A stretch of 64,000 nt of DNA from Caulobacter mirabilis (GTDB lineage: Bacteria; Pseudomonadota; Alphaproteobacteria; Caulobacterales; Caulobacteraceae): the NCBI RefSeq assembly GCF_002749615.1, contig NZ_CP024201.1, positions 1,612,001-1,676,000 on the forward strand, written 5' to 3'. The notes below the pieces were generated by a model. That model ran no database searches. It was not told the DNA's origin and saw only the letters and a list, made by a program, of their open reading frames with translations. This document shows, one piece after another, positions 44,180 through 53,080 of the stretch; position 1 is the first letter of the stretch; every line of letters starts with the position of its first letter. Made by a program: the position numbers and the translations under genes.

Positions 44180-44273
44180 GCCCTCGCGAAAGCGGGGGCC
44201 TAAACCGACCATGCCGCTTAACCGTCGATGGCCGACTTGAATCTCAGCTTGGGTTCCCGCTTTCGCGGGAACG
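44180..44273. repeat. Dispersed palindrome upstream of crtY (copy 3)
   Basis: CCCTCGCGAAAGCGGGGGCC on the left is inverted against TTCCCGCTTTCGCGGGAACG on the right, with CTCAGCTTGGG between them as in the cobA copy. It lies in the probable crtY promoter region. Confidence 0.82.
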
Positions 44274-44315
44274 CTCGGAGGAAAACAGACCGAACCACCC
44301 GAATGTCGATAGGCT

Positions 44316-44738
44316 CTAGGCGTCCTTCTTGCCCGCCGTCTTGCGCGTTGGGCGTTCGCCGCGACGGCGATGCTCGGCATGAAGCGCCCGGGCCTCGCGC
44401 TCGCAGCGGGCCAGGATGGCCTCCAGCTCCTTGTCGGTCAGGTGTTCGATGCCGATGAAGCTGTTGTCGGCGTCGCTCATCTTGATCAGCTCGTCGAGCT
44501 TGGCCTGGAGGGCGGCGTTGTCGCGGTTCTGGGTGTTCTGGATCAGGAACACCATCAGGAAGGTCACGATGGTGGTCGAGGTGTTGATGACCAACTGCCA
44601 GGTGTCGGAGAAGCCGAACAGCGGTCCGCTCAGGGCCCAGGCGAGGACAGCCACGACACAGGCCGCGAAGGCCTGCGGCCGTCCGGCGTATTTCGAGGTG
44701 ACGTTGGCGAACCTCGTGAAGGCCTTGGAAGGGCTCAT
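44316..44738 (-). CDS. Low-affinity iron permease-family protein
   Basis: Inner-membrane protein of 140 residues from the ATG at 44738. It has two close helices ([40 protein letters not shown]), then the family-typical [19 protein letters not shown] and a charged helical tail ending in basic residues. The family is named after yeast Fet4, but the bacterial members are small and their transport role is not firmly shown. It is divergent from folD and lies 220 bp upstream of crtY on the same strand. Confidence 0.83.
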   Translation of the reverse strand: MSPSKAFTRFANVTSKYAGRPQAFAACVVAVLAWALSGPLFGFSDTWQLVINTSTTIVTFLMVFLIQNTQNRDNAALQAKLDELIKMSDADNSFIGIEHLTDKELEAILARCEREARALHAEHRRRGERPTRKTAGKKDA

Positions 44739-44811
44739 GGGGTCTGGCTCGGATTGCGCTGCCGCCGGGGAACGGGTAGGGGGCGCGCAGGTTCCTGGAG
44801 GCGAGACCGGC

Positions 44812-45711
44812 ATGGCTGACGCGACCATCATCGACGGCAAGGCGTTCGCCGCGACCCTGCGGGAGCGGGTGGCCGGCGAGGTCGCCGCGCTCAAGGCCGA
44901 GCACGGCCTGACCCCCGGCCTGGCGGTGGTGCTGGTCGGCGAGGATCCGGCCAGCCAGGTCTATGTCCGCAACAAGGGCGAGCAGACCGAGGCGGCGGGG
45001 ATGTACTCCGAGACCCACCGCCTGCCGGCCGACACCGCCGAGGCCGACCTGTTCGCCCTGGTCGACCGCCTGAACGCCGATCCGAACATCCACGGCATCC
45101 TGGTCCAGTTCCCCGTGCCGGCCCACCTCAGCCAGGACCGCATCGTCGCCCGCATCTCGCCGGACAAGGACGTCGACGGCCTGACCGTACTGAACGCCGG
45201 TCGCCTGGCCAGCGGCCTGCCGGCCCTGACCGCCTGCACGCCGGTCGGCTGCATGATGCTGATCCGCGACGCCCTCGGCGGCGAGCTGCGCGGCAAGCGG
45301 GCGGTGGTCATCGGCCGCTCGAACCTGATGGGCAAGCCGATGGCCCAGCTGCTGCTGGCCGCCGACTGCACCGTCACCATCGCCCACAGCCGCACCGTCG
45401 ACCTGCCGGCGGTCTGCCGCGAAGCCGACATCCTGGTCGCCGCCGTGGGTCGGGCCGAGATGGTCAAGGGCGACTGGATCAAGCCGGGCGCGGTGGTCAT
45501 CGACGTCGGCATCACCCGGCTGCCGTCGCTGGACCCGGAGAAGGCCGCCCAGGGCAAGACCCGCATCGTCGGCGACGTCGACTTCAAGCAGGCCCTCGCC
45601 GCAGCCGGGGCCGTGACGCCGGTTCCGGGCGGCGTCGGCCCGATGACGATTGCCTGCCTGCTCCAGAACACGCTTACTGCGGCCAAGAGGATTCACGGCC
45701 TGGAGGGGTAG
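44812..45711 (+). CDS. folD: Methylenetetrahydrofolate dehydrogenase / cyclohydrolase
   Basis: Bifunctional cytosolic enzyme of one-carbon metabolism, interconverting 5,10-methylene- and 10-formyl-tetrahydrofolate with NADP. The 299-residue protein has the catalytic YVRNKGEQ (Tyr and Lys), the conserved GILVQFPVP and PDKDVDGL, the nucleotide-binding [17 protein letters not shown], and the C-terminal [23 protein letters not shown] lies before the ATG at 44812. The cytochrome gene follows after 3 bp. Confidence 0.97.
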   Translation: MADATIIDGKAFAATLRERVAGEVAALKAEHGLTPGLAVVLVGEDPASQVYVRNKGEQTEAAGMYSETHRLPADTAEADLFALVDRLNADPNIHGILVQFPVPAHLSQDRIVARISPDKDVDGLTVLNAGRLASGLPALTACTPVGCMMLIRDALGGELRGKRAVVIGRSNLMGKPMAQLLLAADCTVTIAHSRTVDLPAVCREADILVAAVGRAEMVKGDWIKPGAVVIDVGITRLPSLDPEKAAQGKTRIVGDVDFKQALAAAGAVTPVPGGVGPMTIACLLQNTLTAAKRIHGLEG

Positions 45712-45714
45712 CGT

Positions 45715-46077
45715 ATGCGTCGGGGGATGCTGATCGTCGGAGCGGGCCTGTTGCTGCTCGCCGCCTGTGGACCGAAGACCCCGCCGCCGCCGACCCAGGA
45801 AGAGGCCCTGAAGATCATGCCGGCCGATGCACGGCTGGCCGGGCTCTACGAGACCTCCTGCAAGGCCTGCCACGCCATCGCCGACACCGGCGCGCCGGGC
45901 GTCCACGACCGCGCCGCCTGGGACAAGCGCTGGACCCAGGGCGAGCAGGTCCTGCTCGACCGCACCATCCAGGGCTACAACGCCATGCCCGCCGGCGGCC
46001 AATGCGCCTCTTGCACGCCGGACGATCTCAAGGCTCTCATTCACTTCATGGCGGGGCGCGAAGACTCCGCGAAGTAG
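45715..46077 (+). CDS. Class I cytochrome c lipoprotein, c5-like
   Basis: Small electron carrier of 120 residues. The lipobox LLLLAAC (Cys18) predicts a lipid anchor facing the periplasm. The haem site is CKACH near residue 50; the sixth ligand is probably the Met of YNAMPAGGQCASC. The extra CASC pair is typical of c5-type cytochromes, where it forms a disulfide. The FAD oxidase gene follows after 11 bp, so it is the likely electron acceptor of that enzyme (inference from position). Confidence 0.87.
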   Translation: MRRGMLIVGAGLLLLAACGPKTPPPPTQEEALKIMPADARLAGLYETSCKACHAIADTGAPGVHDRAAWDKRWTQGEQVLLDRTIQGYNAMPAGGQCASCTPDDLKALIHFMAGREDSAK

Positions 46078-46088
46078 CGGGGCGGAAG

Positions 46089-47486
46089 ATGATCTCCAGG
46101 CGGACGGCGTTGATCGCGGGCGGAACGGGCGTCGCGGTCGTGGGAGGCGGCGCGGCCGCCGTGGCGATCGCCAATCGGGAGAAGCCGGAGCCGCCGGCGC
46201 CGCCCTCGACCAAGGACGGCAAGGTCCTGTGGCGCAACTGGTCGGGCATCCAGTACGACTATCCGGCCCAGCGCCTGGCTCCGAAGGACGAGGGCGAGCT
46301 GGCCGCGATGATCGCCACGGCCGCCGCGCCGGTGCGGGTGGTCGGTTCGGGCCACAGTTTCACGCCGCTGGGGCCGACCTCCGGCGCCCTGGTCACCCTG
46401 GACGGGATGAGCGGGATCGAGGGCTGGGAGGGCGACCAGGCGATCGTGAAGGCCGGGACGCGGCTCGGCGCCCTGGGCCCGGCTCTGGCGGCCAAGGGGC
46501 GGGCGATGGCCAACCTGCCCGACATCAACAAACAGTCCGTCGGCGGCGTCCTGGGCACCGCGACCCACGGCACCGGCAAGACCCTCAAGGCGATCCACGG
46601 CGACGTCACGGCCCTGACCCTGGTCACGGCCGACGGCAAGGTCATCGAGGCCGGTCCGGCCAGGCCCGAGGTGCTGGCGGCGGCCAAGGTGGCCCTGGGC
46701 GCGCTCGGCGTGATCACCCGGGTCAAGCTGGCGACAACGCCCAACCGCCGCCTGCAGCGCCGGGTCTGGGTCGAGCCTTTCGAAGAGACCCTGGCCAAGG
46801 CCGAGGCGCGCTGGTCGACCCACCGCAACTTCGAGTTCTACGCCGTGCCCTTCACCGGCCTGGCGGCCAACATCAGCCACGACGAGACCGACGCCCCGGC
46901 CCAGCCGCGCGGGCCGGACCAGGACAGCGCCTTCCTCGAGGTGCTGCGCTCGCTGCGCAACCTGCTCGGCTTCTCCAACGGCATGCGCAAGGCGGCGGCC
47001 AAGGCCCTGCTGGGCGGGGTCGAGCCGGAGACGGCGGTGGACGAGGGCTGGAAGCTGCTGTCGACCGAGCGGCCGGTGCGCTTCAACGAGATGGAGTACC
47101 ACCTGCCGGCCGAGGTCCATCTGAAGGTGCTGGCCGAGGTGGTGGCGCTGATCGAGAAGGAGCGGCCGGACGTCTTCTTCCCGATCGAGGTCCGCCGCAT
47201 CGCCCCCGACGACGCCTGGCTGTCGCCGTTCCAGGGCGGGGCGCGCGGCTCGATCGCCGTCCATGCCCACTACAAGGACGACTACCGCCTGCTGTTCGAG
47301 CGGATCGAGCCGATCTTCCTGCGCCACGGCGGCCGGCCGCACTGGGGCAAGCTGCATTCGCTGAAGGGCGACCAGCTGGCCGCCCTTTATCCGCGGTGGG
47401 GCGACTTCCTGGCGCTGCGAGCCGAGCTCGACCCCGGCCAGAGGCTGCTGAACCCCTACCTCAAGGGCCTGTTCGGCCTGGGCTAG
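46089..47486 (+). CDS. FAD-linked aldonolactone oxidase-like protein with Tat signal
   Basis: Flavoenzyme of the VAO fold related to D-arabinono-1,4-lactone oxidase and alditol oxidase, 465 residues. The N-terminus MISRRTALIAGGTGVAVVGG is a Tat-type signal or anchor, so it acts in the periplasm. The FAD-binding domain contains VRVVGSGHSFTPLG, whose histidine is the covalent flavin site in this group, and VGGVLGTATHGTGKTLKAI. The C-terminal lid ends with HWGKLHSLKG and DPGQRLLNPYLK, where HWGK is a family catalytic signature. With the adjoining cytochrome c lipoprotein it may work as a dehydrogenase feeding the respiratory chain. The polyol or lactone substrate is unknown. Confidence 0.86.
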   Translation: MISRRTALIAGGTGVAVVGGGAAAVAIANREKPEPPAPPSTKDGKVLWRNWSGIQYDYPAQRLAPKDEGELAAMIATAAAPVRVVGSGHSFTPLGPTSGALVTLDGMSGIEGWEGDQAIVKAGTRLGALGPALAAKGRAMANLPDINKQSVGGVLGTATHGTGKTLKAIHGDVTALTLVTADGKVIEAGPARPEVLAAAKVALGALGVITRVKLATTPNRRLQRRVWVEPFEETLAKAEARWSTHRNFEFYAVPFTGLAANISHDETDAPAQPRGPDQDSAFLEVLRSLRNLLGFSNGMRKAAAKALLGGVEPETAVDEGWKLLSTERPVRFNEMEYHLPAEVHLKVLAEVVALIEKERPDVFFPIEVRRIAPDDAWLSPFQGGARGSIAVHAHYKDDYRLLFERIEPIFLRHGGRPHWGKLHSLKGDQLAALYPRWGDFLALRAELDPGQRLLNPYLKGLFGLG

Positions 47487-47510
47487 GGGCCGTTCCACGC
47501 GCTTGTTTCT

Positions 47511-47617
47511 CCGGTCGTCCCGGCGAAGGCCGGGACCCAGATCCATTCTCTGCAGTCGGAATCTTGGTCGAGGTCCGGCGCTCGCAACTGGGTCCCGGCC
47601 TTCGCCGGGACGACCGG
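47511..47617. repeat. Dispersed palindrome (copy 4)
   Basis: CCGGTCGTCCCGGCGAAGGC and its inverse GCCTTCGCCGGGACGACCGG form near-perfect ends around about 60 bp that include AACTGGGTCCCGG, as in the copy at 19906. It lies between two convergent genes and may end transcription from both sides. Confidence 0.88.
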
Positions 47618-47645
47618 TATTGGGTGAGGCCCCCGGGGGCCTCGA

Positions 47646-48302
47646 TCAGCCGTTCCGACCGACGGTCGAGGGCGACGGCTGGGCCTGGTCGGGCGGGCCC
47701 ATGCTGCTGGCCAGGGCCAGCACCTGGGTCATCACCTCGGACAGGGCCTTGTTGTAGGCCGGGACGATCGCGCCGACGCGGTTCTCGGACGCCCGGACGT
47801 TGGCCGTGAACAGGCGGTCCTCCAGCAGCTTGCGGTCCGAGGAGCGTGAGATCAGGCAGCGCACCGCCACCACCACCGTCGGGGCGGATCTGGCGCCCTG
47901 GTCGTAGCGGGTCTCGAAGTTCACCACGTCCAGGCGGATGGCGTAGTCGGCCCGGGCCACCTCGCCGCGGCTGATCGGGCGGATGCGGTCCACGGTGAGG
48001 AAGGCCTTGGTGACCTGCTCGTCGAACAGGACCGTCGCCGGCGAGATCCAGCGCGCCCCGGCGATGTAGGCCGCCTCGCCGCCGGGCGAGACGGTCAGGA
48101 TGCGGTCGGTGGCGGCGGCTCGCGGGAATCCGGTCGGAATGCGGAAGAAGGTCAGCGGCGGCCCGTCCGAGGCGGCTGGCGCCGTCGGGGTCATGTCGAA
48201 GCGGTAGAGCTGCGACGGCGTCTCCTTCGGGAAGACGGTGATGCAGCCCGACAGGCCGACGGCGGCGACGGCCAGGGCGAGGAGGGTAAGGCGGCGGCTC
48301 AC
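47646..48302 (-). CDS. ABC-type transport auxiliary lipoprotein of the Mla/MCE system
   Basis: Outer-membrane-facing lipoprotein of 218 residues with a signal peptide and lipobox (VGLSGCI). The domain is of the ABC_trans_aux/PqiC type: PSQLYRFDMTP at the start, then IRPISRGEVARADYAIRLDV and a final helical segment with SEVMTQVLALA. Family members stand at the end of MCE operons and are thought to receive or pass lipids at the outer membrane. The start overlaps the MCE gene stop by 4 bp. Confidence 0.87.
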   Translation of the reverse strand: MSRRLTLLALAVAAVGLSGCITVFPKETPSQLYRFDMTPTAPAASDGPPLTFFRIPTGFPRAAATDRILTVSPGGEAAYIAGARWISPATVLFDEQVTKAFLTVDRIRPISRGEVARADYAIRLDVVNFETRYDQGARSAPTVVVAVRCLISRSSDRKLLEDRLFTANVRASENRVGAIVPAYNKALSEVMTQVLALASSMGPPDQAQPSPSTVGRNG

Positions 48303-49237
48303 GGTTTGACCTCCACTTCCTTGGCGGGCGCCTTGCCGACGAGGCCGCGCGGATTGGCTTCGACTTCTCCGACCAGCCGGTCCAGGGACTCGGCGGCGGT
48401 CTGCAGGGTGGTGATGGCCTGGGTCAGCTGCGGCAGGCCGGTGCTGGCGAACTCGGATGTCGGGCCGTCCAGCTTGGTGATCACGCCGCGGGCGTCCTTG
48501 GTCGCCGCCTTCAGCTCGGTGGCCGCGTCGGCCAGTTCGGCCAGGGTGCGCTTGCCGTCGGTGTCCACCAGGCCCTTGGTCGATTTGCTGAGCTCGGTGA
48601 TCTCGGCCGCGGCGGCGTCGATGCTCTGCAGCGCCTTCTGGGCGTCGGCGATGACCGCCTTGCGCTCGCGGGCCTCGGCCGTGATGGCCTGGACATCGCT
48701 GAGCGCGGCGCTGAAGGTCTTCACGTTCTCGTCCGAGAGGACGCGATTGACGCGGTCCAGCGCCTCGATGGTCCGGGTCAGCACCGTGCCGCCGCCCTGG
48801 AGCAGGTCGGAGAGGGCGCTGCGCTGGCTCTTGATGACCGGGATCTCGCCCGCCGCGACGGTGTCCTTGAGCAGGCGCAGGCTGGGCGTGCCCGCGGTGA
48901 TCTGGACGTAGTTCACGCCGGTGATGCCCTGGGGCTCGAGGGTGGCGTAGGAGTCGACGCGGATCGGCACGTCCGACGTGACGCGGGCCATGGCGTCGAC
49001 GCGGTTGGGGTCGCGGGCGTTCAGCGTGATCTTGGTGACCTCGCCGACCTTGATGCCGTTGAAATGCACCTCGCCGCCTTCCGACAGGCCGCGGACGGGG
49101 CCGATGAACTGGATCTTGTAGGTGTCGTAGTCGCGATTGAGCTGGAACCGGGCCAGCCAGAAGCCGAACACGATCACGCCCACGAAGAGCAGGAGCGAGG
49201 TGATCCCCACCAGCGTGTAGTTGGCGTTTCTTTCCAT
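48299..49237 (-). CDS. MCE-domain protein (MlaD-like), periplasmic lipid carrier
   Basis: Membrane-anchored MCE protein of 312 residues from the ATG at 49237. One N-terminal helix (TLVGITSLLLFVGVIVFGFW) precedes the MCE domain at about residues 37-115 (FIGPVRGLSEGGEVHFNGIKVG, shown here as GPVRGLSEGGEVHFNGIKVG). A long helical, coiled-coil-like tail with many Ala, Glu and Lys residues follows. MCE rings with long tails form tunnels or bridges for phospholipids across the periplasm. It is coupled to the ATPase gene upstream (TGATG) and to the lipoprotein gene downstream. Confidence 0.9.
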   Translation of the reverse strand: MERNANYTLVGITSLLLFVGVIVFGFWLARFQLNRDYDTYKIQFIGPVRGLSEGGEVHFNGIKVGEVTKITLNARDPNRVDAMARVTSDVPIRVDSYATLEPQGITGVNYVQITAGTPSLRLLKDTVAAGEIPVIKSQRSALSDLLQGGGTVLTRTIEALDRVNRVLSDENVKTFSAALSDVQAITAEARERKAVIADAQKALQSIDAAAAEITELSKSTKGLVDTDGKRTLAELADAATELKAATKDARGVITKLDGPTSEFASTGLPQLTQAITTLQTAAESLDRLVGEVEANPRGLVGKAPAKEVEVKP

Positions 49238-50070
49238 CAGTCGCTCCGCCCCGCCGCCTTGACCGATTGCGCGGCCGCGCGGCCTCGGGGTCCCAGGAAG
49301 TATTCCCGAATCCAAGGATGTTCGGAATGCTCCAGTTCCTTCACCGGGGCTTCCGCCACAACCCTCTTCTCGGCCAGCACGGCCACCCGGTCGGTGATCG
49401 TATACAGGCTGTCGAGGTCGTGGGTGATCATGAACACCGTCAGCCCGAGGCTGTCGGACAGGTCCTTGATCAGTTCGTCGAACGCGCCGGCGCTGATCGG
49501 GTCCAGGCCCGAGGTCGGTTCGTCGAGGAACAGCAGCTGGGGATCCAGCGCCAGGGCGCGGGCCAGGCTGGCGCGCTTGATCATGCCGCCGGACAGCTCC
49601 GCCGGCTTCAGCGCGCCGGCGTGCGGCGGCAGGCCCGCCAGCGCGATCTTCAGCTCGGCCAGCTCGTAGATCTCGGCGCGGGAAAGGCGGGTGTGCTCGA
49701 ACAGGGGCGCGGCCACGTTCTCGCGGACCGTCAGGGCGGAGAACAGCGCCCCCTGCTGGAACAGCACGCCCCAGCTGCGCTCGATCGAGGCCCAGTCCTT
49801 GCGGCTGGCGTGGTTGATGTCGTGGCCGAAGATTTCGACCGTGCCGCCCTCGGGTTGCTTCAGGCCGATGATGGTGTTGAGCAGCACCGACTTGCCGGTG
49901 CCGGATCCGCCGACCACGCCGACGACCTCGCCCCGCTCGATGGTCAGGTTCAGATGGTCGTGGATGACGTTGTCCCCGAACTGGGAGACCAGGTTCCGCA
50001 CGACGATCGGCGGAGCCTCGTCGTCGAGGCCGTCGCCGTCCTCGTCCACGATGACGCGCCCGGCGGTCAT
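49237..50070 (-). CDS. Mla-type ABC transporter ATPase (MlaF-like)
   Basis: Cytosolic ATPase of the lipid transporter, 277 residues. It has Walker A (VVGGSGTGKSVLLNTI), Q-loop FQQGALFSALTV, signature ELSGGMIKRASLARALA, Walker B LLFLDEPTSGLDP and switch histidine MITHDLDSLY. A short acidic N-terminal extension (VDEDGDGLDDE) is unusual and resembles a calcium-binding loop by composition only. The ATG overlaps the permease stop (ATGA). Confidence 0.93.
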   Translation of the reverse strand: MTAGRVIVDEDGDGLDDEAPPIVVRNLVSQFGDNVIHDHLNLTIERGEVVGVVGGSGTGKSVLLNTIIGLKQPEGGTVEIFGHDINHASRKDWASIERSWGVLFQQGALFSALTVRENVAAPLFEHTRLSRAEIYELAELKIALAGLPPHAGALKPAELSGGMIKRASLARALALDPQLLFLDEPTSGLDPISAGAFDELIKDLSDSLGLTVFMITHDLDSLYTITDRVAVLAEKRVVAEAPVKELEHSEHPWIREYFLGPRGRAAAQSVKAAGRSD

Positions 50071-51182
50071 ACGTTGAGCTCCATGTAGATCAGCGCGAAC
50101 ACCGCATCGATCAGGATGATGGCGAAAATGGCGTGGACCACGGCCGCCGTGACCCGCTGGCCCAGGGAGACGACGTCGCCGCCGACCTCCATCCCCTGCC
50201 GCGCGCCGATGCCGGCCACGGCGGCGGCCATCACCGGCGCCTTGGCCATGCCGACCAGGAAGTGGGTGACCCCGACATTGTCGGCGATGCGCTGCAGGAA
50301 GAAGGTCGGCGACAGGTCCAGTATGGTCCAGGTGACCAGCAGGCCGCCCGCCAGGCCGGCAAGGTCGGCGACGAAGGTCAGCGGGAAGATCATCACGGTC
50401 AGGGCGATGAAGCGGGGCAGGACCAGGGCGTCGAACGGATCGACCCCCATCACCCGCATGGCGTCGATCTCCTGGTTCATCTTCATCGCCCCGATCTCGG
50501 CGGCGAAGGCCGAGGCGGAGCGGCCCGCGAGCAGCACCGCGGTGATGACGATGCCGAACTCGCGCAGGACCGCCACGCCGATCAACTCGACCACGAACAC
50601 CTGGGCCCCGAAGTCGGCCAGGATATTGACGCCCAGAAGGGCGATGACCGCGCCGATGAAGAAGGTGGTGATGGCCACGATCGGCAGGGCGTCGAGCCCG
50701 GCCCGCTCGCACAGGGTGACGATCGAGGCCCAGCGGATCTTGCTGGGATTGATGATCGCCCGCAGCGCCGACATCACCACCTGGCCGGTGAAGCCGAAGG
50801 TCTGCAGGCCCTCGTTCAGCGAATGGACCACCCCGCGGCCGACGCGGGCGAAGAAGTCGTTCACCGACGGCTTGCGCGTGTCGGGGCAGGGTTCGGCCTG
50901 GATCGCGTTGGAGACCAGATCGAGCAGGCGCTGCGTCTCGGGCCGGGCGACCAGCTTGCCCGCGGTCTGGCGTCCGTCCGCCGCGCGGACGATGGCGTAG
51001 GCGCCGGCGGTGTCGCAGCGCCGAACCTTGGTCAGATCGAGGGAGACGGCCGTCGATCCGGCGAGGACTTCGGCCAGCTTCACGCCGGCCTCGCCGAGCG
51101 AATCGGTGGTCCAGTCCCCTTTCAGCGTGGCCGTTGCGCCGTGCTCGCCCTGTTGCAGGTCAAAGTCGGCGGGCTTTCTCAT
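50067..51182 (-). CDS. Mla-type ABC permease with N-terminal STAS domain (MlaB-MlaE fusion)
   Basis: Inner-membrane permease of 371 residues. Residues about 5-90 form a STAS domain (VSLDLTKVRRCDTAGAYAIV), which in E. coli is the separate protein MlaB; from about 120 the MlaE helices follow, with FFIGAVIALLGVNILADFGA, AEIGAMKMNQEIDAMRVMG and the C-terminal VDAVF-like IDAVFALIYMELNV. It is the first gene of the four-gene operon. The fusion explains the absence of mlaB; no mlaC is seen. Transport of phospholipid between membranes is the expected role, and direction is not settled for the family. Confidence 0.92.
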   Translation of the reverse strand: MRKPADFDLQQGEHGATATLKGDWTTDSLGEAGVKLAEVLAGSTAVSLDLTKVRRCDTAGAYAIVRAADGRQTAGKLVARPETQRLLDLVSNAIQAEPCPDTRKPSVNDFFARVGRGVVHSLNEGLQTFGFTGQVVMSALRAIINPSKIRWASIVTLCERAGLDALPIVAITTFFIGAVIALLGVNILADFGAQVFVVELIGVAVLREFGIVITAVLLAGRSASAFAAEIGAMKMNQEIDAMRVMGVDPFDALVLPRFIALTVMIFPLTFVADLAGLAGGLLVTWTILDLSPTFFLQRIADNVGVTHFLVGMAKAPVMAAAVAGIGARQGMEVGGDVVSLGQRVTAAVVHAIFAIILIDAVFALIYMELNV

Positions 51183-51322
51183 ACGCGGGTCGGGGGCTCC
51201 AAGACGAGGCCGGGACCCTGCCACGCCGCGCTGCAAACCGCAAAGCGTTCGGGACGCCCGGCGGCGATTGTCAGAGAAACGCCACAGGATAAGGTTCAGG
51301 TTCCCGGGGGAGGACTGAAATC

Positions 51323-53080
51323 ATGAGCGAAGCCGCGACGCTCTCGACGGGCGACGCCAGGCGGGTTGGCGCGATCCGGATCGCGATCGGCTTCGTCCAG
51401 GGCCTTGCGCTGTGGGGCCTCACCGAGGCGGAGAAGCACCACGCCTGGCCTTCGACCGAGGTCGGGCTCTTCGGCGCTCTGTTCATGGCGGTCGCCCTGA
51501 CGCCCTTCGTCCTTCTGGGCGGTCTCACGACCCTGCAGCGACGGTCGCTGGCGGTCTGGGGGCTGTTCGCGGCCGCAGTGCTGGCCGGGATCGGCCTCTA
51601 TGATGCGGTGCGGCGTGCGGAGCCTGCGTCGGGCTTCGGGTATTCGGGCGGCATCCTGCTGTTCGTCGCCGCCGGCCTGTTCGTCGCCCACCATCTGGTC
51701 GAGGGCGGCGACGCCGAGCGGCGGCTGATCGCCCGCTATCCGCGCTACTTCGACGTCGCCTGGAAGCACGGCGTGCAGATCGTCCTGTCGGCCGCCTTCG
51801 TCGGCGTCTTCTGGGGCGTGCTGCTGCTCGGCGCGGGCCTCTTCGACCTGATCGGCGTCCGCTTCGTCTCAGAGCTGATCGGCAAGTCCTGGTTCGTCCT
51901 GCCCGCGACCGCGACGATGTTCGCGGCCGCCGTCCATCTGACGGACGTGCGGAGCGGACTGATCCGCGGCGTCCGGACCGTGGTGCTGACGCTGCTGGCC
52001 TGGCTGCTGCCGGTGCTGGCCCTGCTGGCCGCCGCCTTCCTGGCCGCGCTGCCGTTCACGGGGCTGGACCCCCTGTGGAAGACCCGCAGCGCCGCCGCGT
52101 TCCTCCTGGGGGCGGCGGCGGTGATGATCGTCCTGATCAACGCCGCCTACCAGGACGGCGAGCCGGACGGGATCGTCCCGCTGCCCCTGCGCCTCGCGGG
52201 GCGGTTGGGCGGCCTGCTGCTGGCGCCGCTGGTCGGGTTGGCGGCCTATGCGCTGTGGCTGCGGATCGCGCAGCACGGCCTGACTCCGGACCGGGTGGTC
52301 GGGGCGGCGCTCGCCCTCGTCGGCGGGGTCTACGCCGTGGGCTACGCCTGGGCGGCGATCCGGCTGGGGCGGTGGATGCGGCGGGTCGAGGTCACCAACA
52401 TCGCCGCCGCCTTCGTCGGCCTGGCGGTGCTGCTCGCCGTGCTGAGCCCGCTGGCCGATCCGGCCAAGCTGTCGGTGAACGACCAGATGGCGCGGCTGAA
52501 GACGGGCAGGGTCACGGCGGAGAGGTTCGACTACGACTTCCTGCGGCATGGCGGCGAGGTCTATGGCAGGCGGGCGCTGCAGACCCTGAAGGCCGGCGGG
52601 GGCGAGGCCGGCCGCCGGGCCGTCGAAGCGCTCGAGCGGAAGCCGCAATGGGAGCGGCCGCAGCTGTCGGTGCGGGACGTGACCGGCCGGATCGAAGTAT
52701 GGCCGGCGGGGGCGCAACTGCCGGAGAGCTTCCGCGCGGCCAGGATCAGCCAGATGAGGGGCGTCTTGCCGGGGTGTCTGACAGGCCCCGGTCGATGCGA
52801 CGCCGCAGTCCTAGACCTGGACGGCGACGCGCGGCCGGAGGTGCTCCTCTGGGCCGACGGCGGCCTGTACGCCTTCGCCGTCAGCCGGAGCGGCGAGTGG
52901 GAGCTGGCGGGACGCTACGGCGAGAGCTGCGCCGAGCGCCTGCTGACCCAGCAGGATTTCCAGCAGGGGCGGCTGCGCGCCGTCGAGCCCTTGTGGAAGG
53001 ACCTCCAGGCTGGCGATCTGCGCCTGTCGATGACTCCCAACCCCGGCATCTGCAGCGGAAGCTTCGCGCCTCAGCCGTAG
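51323..53080 (+). CDS. DUF4153-like multi-helix membrane protein
   Basis: Integral membrane protein of 585 residues with about ten hydrophobic helices between residues 20 and 385 and a soluble C-terminal part of 190 residues. The helix arrangement and segments such as RLIARYPRYFDVAWKHG and LLGAGLFDLIGVRF match the DUF4153 family as I remember it. The C-terminal part contains CDAAVLDLDGDARPEVLLW, an FG-GAP or calcium-loop-like stretch. A strong GGGGGAGG precedes the ATG. Its last 10 bp overlap the convergent Mur ligase gene. Function unknown. Confidence 0.72.
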   Translation: MSEAATLSTGDARRVGAIRIAIGFVQGLALWGLTEAEKHHAWPSTEVGLFGALFMAVALTPFVLLGGLTTLQRRSLAVWGLFAAAVLAGIGLYDAVRRAEPASGFGYSGGILLFVAAGLFVAHHLVEGGDAERRLIARYPRYFDVAWKHGVQIVLSAAFVGVFWGVLLLGAGLFDLIGVRFVSELIGKSWFVLPATATMFAAAVHLTDVRSGLIRGVRTVVLTLLAWLLPVLALLAAAFLAALPFTGLDPLWKTRSAAAFLLGAAAVMIVLINAAYQDGEPDGIVPLPLRLAGRLGGLLLAPLVGLAAYALWLRIAQHGLTPDRVVGAALALVGGVYAVGYAWAAIRLGRWMRRVEVTNIAAAFVGLAVLLAVLSPLADPAKLSVNDQMARLKTGRVTAERFDYDFLRHGGEVYGRRALQTLKAGGGEAGRRAVEALERKPQWERPQLSVRDVTGRIEVWPAGAQLPESFRAARISQMRGVLPGCLTGPGRCDAAVLDLDGDARPEVLLWADGGLYAFAVSRSGEWELAGRYGESCAERLLTQQDFQQGRLRAVEPLWKDLQAGDLRLSMTPNPGICSGSFAPQP

